A DNA stretch of 40,190 nt, taken from positions 1-40,190 of the forward strand of contig DUZQ01000020.1 of the NCBI GenBank assembly GCA_013349435.1. The letters run 5' to 3'. The notes below the pieces were generated by a model. The model was not told the origin of the DNA, did not search any database, and saw only the letters and a list, made by a program, of their open reading frames with translations. The DNA is from Planctomycetota bacterium. GTDB lineage: Bacteria > Planctomycetota > Phycisphaerae > Sedimentisphaerales > Anaerohalosphaeraceae. Shown here piece after piece: positions 33,919 through 40,190 of the stretch (the first letter of the stretch is position 1; every line of letters begins with the position of its first letter). A program made the translations under genes and the position numbers.

Positions 33919-33953
33919 TCCGCCGGCTTGCGCCGGCAGGCTTTTGTTTGGTC
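33919..33953 (+). repeat. 35-bp repeat, copy 1
   Basis: TCCGCCGGCTTGCGCCGGCA followed by GGCTTTTGTTTGGTC. It matches 34222-34256 with two substitutions and contains the hairpin GCCGGCTTGCGCCGGC. Confidence 0.7.
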
Positions 33954-34007
33954 TTTTCTCCAATTTCTTTCTAATGGGATTGCTGTGTAGAAAACTTATG
34001 AAAATTG

Positions 34008-34165
34008 TCATTCTGGACGAAATGAAGTGGAGTGAAGAATCTCCTGTACACATTTGTCATTCCCGCGAAAGCGGGAATCCAGTCTTTTAGGTTCTGGATT
34101 CCGGGTCAAGCCCGGAATGACACCATCGAAGGATTGAGATTCTTCGCTGCGCTGAGAATGACAGG
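34008..34165. repeat. Cluster of GAATGACA-type palindromes
   Basis: Part of the 810-base stretch 33600-34409 that has no gene. Three units follow each other: TGTCATTCTGGACGAAATGA, then TCATTCCCGCGAAAGCGGGA, then TCTGGATTCCGGG-TCAAG-CCCGGAATGACA, ending with GATTCTTCGCTGCGCTGAGA and ATGACA. The same families occur near 8, 13, 14.6 and 23.8 kb. Confidence 0.6.
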
Positions 34166-34221
34166 GTGGCTCTGAGAATGAGATCTACAAGGCTTTTCTC
34201 TCATCGTTCCTGCATTTTCTA

Positions 34222-34256
34222 TCCGTCGGCTTGCGCCGGCAGGCTTCTGTTTGGTC
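34222..34256 (+). repeat. 35-bp repeat, copy 2
   Basis: Second copy of 33919-33953, 303 bases further on, in the same orientation; followed by CTCCGTTGAGCGAAGCGAAA. Confidence 0.7.
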
Positions 34257-34409
34257 TGTCCTCCGTTGAGCGAAGCGAAATCCCGACTATTCGGGGTCCT
34301 CTGCGATTTTATTTGATAGAACCAGAAAAATCGGCTGGACGTAGAATATCTGTAACGGTAAGATATTTTTTACGGTTTCTTTTGATTGGGGCAAATAAGG
34401 TTTTTCCGG

Positions 34410-35462
34410 ATGGACGATAATCACAGAATCCTGTTTTACGATACAAAGCCCTACGACAGGCGGTTCTTCGATGAGGCGAACGGCGAGTTCAGCTTTGATA
34501 TTACCTATTATGACGGGCGGTTGGACAAAGAGACGGCTCTTTTTGCAAAGGGGTATCCGGTTATCTGCGGGTTTGTGAACGATGTGATAGATGCCGAGAC
34601 TATCAAAATCCTCAAAGCCGGCGGCGTCGGCCTGATAGCTTTGAGGTGTGCCGGTTACAACAATGTGGACCTTAAGGGCGCTTACGGGAATCTTCATGTC
34701 GTGAGGGTTCCGGCGTATTCCCCCTATGCTGTTGCCGAGCACTGTGTCGGATTGATGCTTACACTGAACAGAAAGATACACAAGGCCTATTACCGTGTGC
34801 GGGACGGCAATTTTTCTATCAACGGATTGTTGGGTTTTGATATGAGGGGCAAAACCGCCGGTGTCATCGGGACGGGCAAAATAGGCAGGTGTGTCGTTTC
34901 AATCCTGAAGGGCTTCGGAATGGATGTTATCGCCTTTGACCCGGAGCCCGACCAGGCTTTTGCAGACCAGGCCGGTATTCGATATGCTGCGATTGACGAA
35001 CTGTACAGATTATCTGATATTATTACGCTGCACTGCCCGCTGACGCCGCAGACTCATCATATGATTGATAAATCCGTAATTTCCGAGATGAAAGACGGTG
35101 TGATGCTAATAAATACGGGCAGGGGCAAGCTGATAAAGACCGAGGCTCTGATAGAGGGCTTAAAGAGCGGCAAGATAGGTTCTGCGGGTCTTGATGTATA
35201 TGAAGAAGAGAGCGAGTATTTCTTCGAGGACTTTTCCATGTCCATGATAAGCGATGATGTGTTAGCCAGGCTTTTGACTTTCCCAAATGTGATTATCACG
35301 TCGCACCAGGGCTTTTTTACGAAAGAGGCGTTAGCGAACATTGCAAATACCACTCTTGAAAACATTCGTGAACATTTCAACGGTGGTTACCTGCGCAATG
35401 AAATCTGCTACAGGTGTGATAAAAAACCCTGCAGAAAAAAAGATCTGAAGAGGTGCTTTTAA
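34410..35462 (+). CDS. ldhA: D-2-hydroxyacid dehydrogenase (D-lactate dehydrogenase-like) with Cys-rich tail
   Basis: An NAD-dependent enzyme interconverting pyruvate and D-lactate or a similar 2-hydroxyacid. The 350 residues start at ATG 34410 (MDDNHRILFYDTKPYD), with AAGG nine bases upstream; an in-frame TTG at 34386 is less likely. The coenzyme domain has GKTAGVIGTGKIGRCV (about 146-161). Catalytic residues are Arg in RCAGYNNVDL (D-LDH type) and NTGRGKL, Glu in LDVYEEES, and His in TSHQGFFT. These are the specific features of fermentative D-lactate dehydrogenase. The last 20 residues are unusual: CYRCDKKPCRKKDLKRCF has four Cys and many Lys/Arg and could bind a metal or be redox active. 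Confidence 0.9.
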   Translation: MDDNHRILFYDTKPYDRRFFDEANGEFSFDITYYDGRLDKETALFAKGYPVICGFVNDVIDAETIKILKAGGVGLIALRCAGYNNVDLKGAYGNLHVVRVPAYSPYAVAEHCVGLMLTLNRKIHKAYYRVRDGNFSINGLLGFDMRGKTAGVIGTGKIGRCVVSILKGFGMDVIAFDPEPDQAFADQAGIRYAAIDELYRLSDIITLHCPLTPQTHHMIDKSVISEMKDGVMLINTGRGKLIKTEALIEGLKSGKIGSAGLDVYEEESEYFFEDFSMSMISDDVLARLLTFPNVIITSHQGFFTKEALANIANTTLENIREHFNGGYLRNEICYRCDKKPCRKKDLKRCF

Positions 35463-35490
35463 TCCCGAAAGGTTGCTTTGAATGCTGGCT

Positions 35491-36270
35491 TTATGCCTTC
35501 TGCTTTTTTGAGACAATGAGCCAGTCCCAGGGGTACGGCTCTTTCATCCAGCCGGGCGGGTCGGCAAACTCGGTTGACCAGTCGTATTTGACCTTTTCAA
35601 TCGCATCTATATCAAATTGAAGTTCCTTAAGCAGGACAATTAATTCTTCTTTGAGGTAATGCTTCGTTGCGACACCGTCTATATCAACAAGCCCCTCTTG
35701 GAGTCGCAGATCCAGCGAACCTTCGGCCTCTTCGACGCTTGCCGATATTGCCTGGTCGTGTGTCATCCCGCTTTTTAAGTTCCATTGAATAAGCCTGAAC
35801 TCTGCGAACAGCATCGATTCGAGAGAGGGGACTACCAGTACAAAATATCCGCCGGGCCTGAGGCTTTCGGAGATTTTTTTAAGGATTCCTGCCAGAGTCC
35901 GCCGACACGCCATAATAGCCACGTTTACGCTTAGTGCAAAGTCAACCTTTGCGAGCCTGGCCGAGTCGTCCGCAATATTTACCCTCTGATATTCTATATT
36001 TTGCAGCTTACTGCATCTTTGACGCGCAATCTTCAGGCATTCGCCGGAGATATCAGTCGCGTGAACGAGCCGGAACTGTTTTGATAAGGTCGGTAGGAAT
36101 TTGCCTGTGCCACAGCCGAAGTCGCCTGCAACCGATTTTTTCGATGCAAAACGCGAAATGTACGACAAGACGGTATCGTTGGAGTCGTTGGCCAGGACGT
36201 CGAATATCTCGCTGTCATAACAGGGAGCGATTTTATCCCAGTGGCTCCGGCTCATACTTTGACCGATCAT
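35491..36270 (-). CDS. Class I SAM-dependent methyltransferase
   Basis: A 259-residue Rossmann-fold methyltransferase. Motif I is VAGDFGCGTGKFLPTL (about 47-62), the acidic residue after strand 2 is in VHATDISGECLKIAR, and motif III-like LRPGGYFVLVVPS is near 140. The substrate is unknown; the N-terminal HWDKIAPCYDS is common in small-molecule and quinone/lipid-type methyltransferases. The start ATG directly follows the stop of the YihY gene (TAA then ATG on the minus strand), so translation is coupled. A second ATG 15 bases in lacks a better signal. The C-terminal WMKEPYPWDWLIVSKK is hydrophobic and Trp-rich but not membrane-spanning. It is convergent with the lactate dehydrogenase gene. Confidence 0.88.
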   Translation of the reverse strand: MIGQSMSRSHWDKIAPCYDSEIFDVLANDSNDTVLSYISRFASKKSVAGDFGCGTGKFLPTLSKQFRLVHATDISGECLKIARQRCSKLQNIEYQRVNIADDSARLAKVDFALSVNVAIMACRRTLAGILKKISESLRPGGYFVLVVPSLESMLFAEFRLIQWNLKSGMTHDQAISASVEEAEGSLDLRLQEGLVDIDGVATKHYLKEELIVLLKELQFDIDAIEKVKYDWSTEFADPPGWMKEPYPWDWLIVSKKQKA

Positions 36271-37590
36271 TTAGATATCCTTCAATGCAATATTTGCCGG
36301 CGATTCGTTCAATTCTTTGCTGAATGTCTCCAGGCATTCGGAGAGTTTTGCTAATTCGTTCGAATCGAGTACAGGTATTCCGGCGTTGCCGCGTGCTTCG
36401 AGTGCATCAATAACGTGTTTTACGGTAAGCACGTCCACATCACACCCGGGTTGGTAAGCGACCTGTCGGTCCTGTTCTTGTTTGACTTCGCTTAGAATCC
36501 CGCTCTCTACCAGTTCGAAGAGGATTTGCCTGACCAGACGGACGGGAATCTCTAATTGTTGTGAAATCTCATCGGCTTGCAAAGGCCGGCTGCAACTGCA
36601 AAAATTCTTAACTAATAAATGTGTTATCAAAAGCGAAAGCTTCCGCTTGTACTTTTGGCTGACGTTGAGGCAGTCCGGCTCGAACTCGTAGGTATCGACA
36701 TTTTGGTGCGCAAAAGAAATCTCCGCACCGAAGAGCACCACCAGCCAGCTTATCTGCAGCCACAGCAGGAAAAAAGGCAGGGCCGCGAAGCTTCCGTAAA
36801 CAGCGTTGTATTTCGTCAGTCCGACCTGGAAGTTGATGTATATCGACTGGATGAGTTGAAACATTGAACCTGCGACTATACCGGCTAAAATACCGGAGGT
36901 CCAGTTGACCTTTGTGTTTGGCATAAAGATGAAGACAAAGGAAAATATTACCCATATAGTGCAATAAGGAAGGAGCTTGAGGACCGTTAGTATTGAAGCG
37001 CTTATGGAAGGGTGCAAAGGCAGTTTGACAATAAGCTGGCTGATTTGCGTGCTGACAATCACCGTTGCGCTGCCGGACATAACGAGCAATATCGGACAAA
37101 TGAGCATCAATGAGAGGTAATCGCTGAACTTTCTCCCGATACTCCTTCCCTTCTTTATGCCCCAGATGTCGTTGAATGAATTTTCGATGTTGCTGAGCAG
37201 CTTAATCACCGCCCAGAGCAGAAACGCCACACCTATTCCGGCGATGAATCCGCCCTTGGCATTTTCAAGGAGGGAATTTGAAAACTCGATTAGCCGCTGG
37301 GCGATTTCTTCCTGGCCCTGCATTTTATCGAGTATCTGGGCCTTGACCTTCTCCTGCAGTCCGAAGCCCTTGGCGATGCCGAACATCATCGCAATTACCG
37401 GAACAATTGAAAGCAGCGTGAAAAAAGTAAGTGCCGATGCCCTGAATTTACATTTGTCCTCGGCGTAACCGCGTATTGACAGAACAATGACCCGCAGTTG
37501 TCTGATTAAAAATGACTTGCTGGGTGGATAGTTCTTCAGACGCAGTCGCCATATATCGGTAGTGAGGAATTTGATGATTTTAGCCAACAT
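36271..37590 (-). CDS. YihY/BrkB-family membrane protein with winged-helix tail
   Basis: A 439-residue inner-membrane protein once mis-named RNase BN. About six membrane segments lie within residues 40-310, with the family signatures CKFRASALTFFTLLSIVPVIAM (about 47-68), KGGFIAGIGVAFLLWAVIKL, WTSGILAGIVAGSMFQ and VYGSFAALPFFLLWLQISW. After about residue 330 comes a soluble winged-helix-like domain (ADEISQQLEIPVRLVRQILFELVESGIL), as in the longer members of the family. The function is not established; transport or envelope roles are proposed. The start at 37590 has AAGGGATG just upstream; an earlier in-frame start at 37641 overlaps the promoter region and is unlikely. Confidence 0.9.
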   Translation of the reverse strand: MLAKIIKFLTTDIWRLRLKNYPPSKSFLIRQLRVIVLSIRGYAEDKCKFRASALTFFTLLSIVPVIAMMFGIAKGFGLQEKVKAQILDKMQGQEEIAQRLIEFSNSLLENAKGGFIAGIGVAFLLWAVIKLLSNIENSFNDIWGIKKGRSIGRKFSDYLSLMLICPILLVMSGSATVIVSTQISQLIVKLPLHPSISASILTVLKLLPYCTIWVIFSFVFIFMPNTKVNWTSGILAGIVAGSMFQLIQSIYINFQVGLTKYNAVYGSFAALPFFLLWLQISWLVVLFGAEISFAHQNVDTYEFEPDCLNVSQKYKRKLSLLITHLLVKNFCSCSRPLQADEISQQLEIPVRLVRQILFELVESGILSEVKQEQDRQVAYQPGCDVDVLTVKHVIDALEARGNAGIPVLDSNELAKLSECLETFSKELNESPANIALKDI

Positions 37591-37659
37591 GATACATCCC
37601 TTAAGATTTTCAGCATCATTAAGCCGAATCGGACTATCCATTAATATCGTCCGGTTTTT

Positions 37660-37688
37660 AATATATATTTAGCGGTTAAAAGATTCAA
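37660..37688 (-). promoter_or_regulatory. Promoter of the YihY-methyltransferase operon
   Basis: On the minus strand, TTGAAT (37688-37683), a 17-base spacer and TATATT (37665-37660); about 70 bases before the start codon and divergent from the glycyl-tRNA synthetase promoter. Confidence 0.55.
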
Positions 37689-37718
37689 CATCTTTTATGA
37701 ATGATATTTATCTGAGTC

Positions 37719-37746
37719 TTGTAATCACAATATCTTAACATATAAT
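37719..37746 (+). promoter_or_regulatory. Promoter of the glycyl-tRNA synthetase gene
   Basis: TTGTAA (37719-37724), 16-base spacer, TATAAT (37741-37746). The leader is about 35 nt, too short for a T-box. Confidence 0.55.
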
Positions 37747-37787
37747 AGGTGTTTTATGATGAATTGATATGTTTTTAGGAATCTGTT

Positions 37788-39254
37788 ATGGCAAAGATTA
37801 CGAAACTTGATGATATTGTATCGCTTTGTAAACGAAGAGGGTTCATATTTCAGTCCAGCGAGATATACGGCGGTCTTGCCAGTTGCTATGACTACGGGCC
37901 GTTGGGGGTGGAGCTTAAGCGCAATGTACGGGCTGCCTGGTGGAATAGTGTTGTGCAGATGCGCGATGACGTGGTGGGCCTGGATAGCAGTATCCTGATG
38001 CACCCGTTGGTATGGAAGGCGTCCGGCCATGCGGACAAGTTCGCCGACGTCATTGTCGAATGCAAGAAATGTAACACGCGCAGCAGAGTGGACCACCTAA
38101 CCAGCGGCGCCGAAGAGCATACCGAACATGTGCCGGTGGAAACGGCGATGACCGATGCGGCTGCGCTTGATAAAAAGGTGTGTCCAAACTGCGGTCAGGT
38201 TGGGCAATTTACAGAGCCGATGGCTTTTCGGTTGATGTTCGAGACGCAGATGGGGGCTAATGTGGATGATACGATGAGACTTTTTCTTCGGCCTGAGACG
38301 GCGCAGGGGATTTTTGCAAACTTCCGCAATGTCCTCGATTCTACAAGGGTCAGGATTCCCTTCGGCATCGCTCAAATAGGAAAGAGCTTCCGCAACGAGG
38401 TTACCACAAAGGCTTTTATCTTTCGAACGCGCGAGTTCGAGCAGGCCGAGTTGGAGTTTTTCTGTGAGCCGGGTACGGACGATGAGTGGTATGAGCACTG
38501 GAGACAGCAGCGATTTGAATGGTACTTGAGTTTGGGTATTAAGAAGGAAAATCTGCGTTTTCGCGAGCATGATTTAGATGAACTGGCGCACTATGCAAAG
38601 GCCTGCGTGGATGTAGAATATCGTTTCCCATTCGGTTCGGGCGACTGGCAGGAGCTGGAGGGCATCGCCAACCGTACCGATTTCGACCTTCGCCAGCACC
38701 AGCGGGGGATGAGGACGCTTAATAGCTGGTTTGAGAAAAAAGGGGACCTTTCGCAAATCGAACTGAATTCAGAAGCAGACAATTATCACAAAGGCCCATT
38801 ATCATATTTCGACGACCAGACAAAGAAACGCTATATTCCTTATGTAATCGAGCCGAGTGCCGGCATCGACAGAAGTGCGCTGGCGTTTCTCGTTGATGCT
38901 TATGATGAAGAAGAGGTGCGGGGCGAGACGCGAAATCTTTTGCGGTTCCATCATTCCCTTGCCCCTACGAAGGTTGCGGTCTTTCCGTTGGTGAAAAAGG
39001 ACGGGATGCCGGAAATTGCAGTTAAGATTTATGATGACTTGAAGGGCCACTTTACATGTTTTTATGATGAAAAGGGCGCGGTGGGCAGGCGTTATCGCAG
39101 GCAGGACGAGGCGGGCACACCGTTTTGTATAACCGTTGACGGCCAGACAATTGAAGACAGCACCGTAACTGTTCGCCAGCGCGACTCGATGGAACAGGTG
39201 CGGGTTGCGACCGACCAGTTAAAAAACTACCTGCGGGGCGAACTTGAGTTATAG
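37788..39254 (+). CDS. glyQS: Glycyl-tRNA synthetase, homodimeric type
   Basis: Charges tRNA-Gly with glycine; this is the single-chain alpha-2 class IIa enzyme, not the alpha/beta tetramer. The 488 residues show motif 1 region SSEIYGGLASCYDYGPLG (about 23-40), motif 2 FRNEVTTKAFIFRTREFEQAE (about 203-223) and motif 3 EPSAGIDRSALAFL (about 358-371). The C-terminal anticodon-binding domain starts at LAPTKVAVFPL. Two CxxC pairs (CKKCNTRSR near 89 and CPNCGQVG near 131) suggest a zinc site in the insertion. AGGA lies seven bases before the ATG. It has its own promoter and no partner gene. Confidence 0.97.
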   Translation: MAKITKLDDIVSLCKRRGFIFQSSEIYGGLASCYDYGPLGVELKRNVRAAWWNSVVQMRDDVVGLDSSILMHPLVWKASGHADKFADVIVECKKCNTRSRVDHLTSGAEEHTEHVPVETAMTDAAALDKKVCPNCGQVGQFTEPMAFRLMFETQMGANVDDTMRLFLRPETAQGIFANFRNVLDSTRVRIPFGIAQIGKSFRNEVTTKAFIFRTREFEQAELEFFCEPGTDDEWYEHWRQQRFEWYLSLGIKKENLRFREHDLDELAHYAKACVDVEYRFPFGSGDWQELEGIANRTDFDLRQHQRGMRTLNSWFEKKGDLSQIELNSEADNYHKGPLSYFDDQTKKRYIPYVIEPSAGIDRSALAFLVDAYDEEEVRGETRNLLRFHHSLAPTKVAVFPLVKKDGMPEIAVKIYDDLKGHFTCFYDEKGAVGRRYRRQDEAGTPFCITVDGQTIEDSTVTVRQRDSMEQVRVATDQLKNYLRGELEL

Positions 39255-39287
39255 AAGTTATAGAGCATTGTTCTATGGATTATGTTT

Positions 39288-39395
39288 GTGTCGCCCTTTC
39301 AGGGCTTTATGATGTGTGGGCCTAAAATACCCGGGGCGCAGCCCTGGGGGAGAAAGTGACAACGATGTACAAATAAATCGAAGCCCCGCAGGGGC
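39288..39395. repeat. REP-like palindrome cluster, left of the transposase
   Basis: Three short palindromes in a row: GCCCTTTCAGGGC (39293-39305), GGGGCGCAGCCCTGGGGG (about 39333-39350) and GCCCCGCAGGGGC (39383-39395). The same units recur to the right of the transposase. GCGCAGCCCTGGGGGAGAAA is shared exactly with about 40118. Confidence 0.75.
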
Positions 39396-39420
39396 GACAT
39401 AATAAGAATAGAAATTGATA

Positions 39421-39846
39421 ATGCCGCAATCTCTTGCCAAGATAATCGTTCATATTGTATTCAGCACTAAGAATCATGCTCCGTATTTGTCGGAAGATAT
39501 AAGGCCGGGTCTGTTCGCCTATATGGCCGGTATCCTGAACAAACTGGATTCCAAGGCTATAATTATCAATGGTGTCGAGGATCACGTTCATATATTATGT
39601 CTGTTATCGAAGAATCACGCTCCCTGTGAAATTGTTGAAAAGGTCAAAACCGGTTCTTCAAAGTGGATAAAGACTCAAGCACCCGGACTTAATTCTTTTC
39701 AATGGCAAAATGGCTATGGTATTTTTTCCGTAAGTCAATCTAATGTTGAGTCGGTAAGGCGGTATATTACAGACCAGGAGGAACATCATCGCAGAGTTTC
39801 ATTTAAGGATGAGTTCAGAAAATTTTTGGATAAGTACAAAGTTTAA
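39421..39846 (+). CDS. tnpA: IS200/IS605-type (Y1, RAYT-like) transposase, C-terminus truncated by a nonsense codon
   Basis: A single-strand DNA transposase of the HUH/Y1 family. The 141-residue protein starts MPQSLAKIIVHIVFSTKNHA, which is the usual beginning. It carries the metal-binding motif DHVHIL (about 56-61) and a Tyr-containing motif RRYITDQEEHHRR (about 115-127) that supplies the nucleophile. SSKWIKTQ and FSVSQSNVE are also typical. After the present stop (TAA, 39844-39846) the same frame goes on as YDEEYVWG and then stops at 39873; this matches the normal family ending (YDERYVWD). So the present stop appears to be a recent point mutation, probably GAA to TAA, that removes nine residues. 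Catalytic motifs are intact. Confidence 0.88.
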   Translation: MPQSLAKIIVHIVFSTKNHAPYLSEDIRPGLFAYMAGILNKLDSKAIIINGVEDHVHILCLLSKNHAPCEIVEKVKTGSSKWIKTQAPGLNSFQWQNGYGIFSVSQSNVESVRRYITDQEEHHRRVSFKDEFRKFLDKYKV

Positions 39847-39903
39847 TACGATGAAGAGTATGTTTGGGGCTAAGCAAATAATCGGGTGGATTATGATTGT
39901 TTC

Positions 39904-40190
39904 GCCCTTTCAGGGCTTTATAATGTGTAGATCTACATTACCCAGGGCGTTGCCCTGGGCTATAATGTATTCGCCCTTTCAGGGCAAAATTGAATTGGCG
40001 GCATATGCAATAAGCATTTGGTAAAGCGCTATGTTGATTGGAAAGTTGAAATTGTTATCAGGTTTTAATAAGCGGATAAGTCAAAGCCCCGAAGGGGCGT
40101 AATAATACAGCCCAGGGCGCAGCCCTGGGGGAGAAAGTGATAGCCAAATAAAAAAGCCCCGAAGGGGCGTAATAATACAGCCCAGGGCGC
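39904..40190. repeat. REP-like palindrome array, right of the transposase
   Basis: GCCCTTTCAGGGC (39904-39916 and 39973-39985), CCCAGGGC-GTT-GCCCTGGG (39941-39959), then a 70-base-period unit starting AAAGCCCCGAAGGGGC at 40083 and again at 40153, identical over at least 38 bases to the window end. No spacer-like unique segments are present, so it is not a CRISPR array. Confidence 0.8.

Larger units (their letters stand above)
39288..40190 (+). mobile_element. IS200/RAYT-type element with REP palindromes (right end beyond window)
   Basis: A Y1 transposase gene between two arrays of related G/C-rich palindromes, the arrangement seen for REP-associated tyrosine transposases. The right array runs off the window, so the outer boundary is unknown. 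Confidence 0.6.

Noticed and set aside
36608-37099. 163-codon open frame in another frame of the YihY gene
   Set aside because: Same-strand shadow of a well-supported membrane protein; composition has no domain character.
39904-40190. CRISPR array
   Set aside because: The repeated units are G/C palindromes of several types with no unique spacers of constant length and no cas genes; REP array next to a Y1 transposase explains them better.

Overview
The window looks like a chromosomal segment of an anaerobic or microaerophilic Gram-negative-type bacterium, moderate in GC. I lean towards Planctomycetota (Phycisphaerae/Sedimentisphaerales-like). The reasons are a PilT beside a membrane-anchored degenerate GspE-like protein, small Cys-rich and acidic proteins of a kind I associate with that group, DUF2905 and PAC2 proteins, and a full anaerobe-style oxygen-defence set. 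This is inference; no rRNA or other decisive marker is present.

Layout. 1-2.9 kb: tail of a membrane protein, hflX and two small conserved-looking ORFs. 3.1-7.8 kb: pilT, a GspE-like protein that has lost its catalytic motifs, and a CvpA-like membrane protein. 7.8-12.8 kb: repeat-rich spacer, nnrE, a membrane-anchored coiled-coil protein with a BRCT-like end, a PAC2 protein, DUF2905 and an RsuA/RluB pseudouridine synthase. 12.9-14.7 kb: a pentapeptide-repeat ion channel between two 73-bp direct repeats.

14.7-28.4 kb is almost entirely on the minus strand and forms an oxygen/peroxide defence and reductant island. In transcription order it has a Fur/PerR-like regulator, di-haem cytochrome c peroxidase, rubrerythrin, thiol peroxidase, flavodiiron protein, desulfoferrodoxin, peroxiredoxin, ferritin, a second rubrerythrin-like protein, a flavin reductase-rubredoxin fusion (with an internal start for free rubredoxin), 6-phosphogluconate dehydrogenase, glucose-6-phosphate dehydrogenase, an AzoR-type flavoprotein and a YyaL-type protein. 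The apparent logic is NADPH from the oxidative pentose phosphate pathway, through flavin reductase/rubredoxin, to O2-, superoxide- and peroxide-reducing enzymes, with ferritin storing released iron.

28.4-29.0 kb holds a probable unrecognised structured RNA on the minus strand, with promoter-like and terminator-like ends. 29.0-32.7 kb: mutS (apparently near-leaderless), an M48 lipoprotein protease, and a second, diverged copy of the mutS 3' end. 32.7-33.8 kb: a second ion channel between inverted palindromic repeats. 34-37.6 kb: repeat-rich spacer, a D-lactate-dehydrogenase-like enzyme, a methyltransferase and a YihY/BrkB protein. 37.8-40.2 kb: glycyl-tRNA synthetase and a REP-flanked IS200/RAYT-type transposase whose last codons are cut off by a nonsense codon.

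Intergenic regions carry many imperfect palindromes ending in TGTCATTC/GAATGACA. I saw no tRNA, rRNA or CRISPR array. All motif calls and foldings were made by eye.
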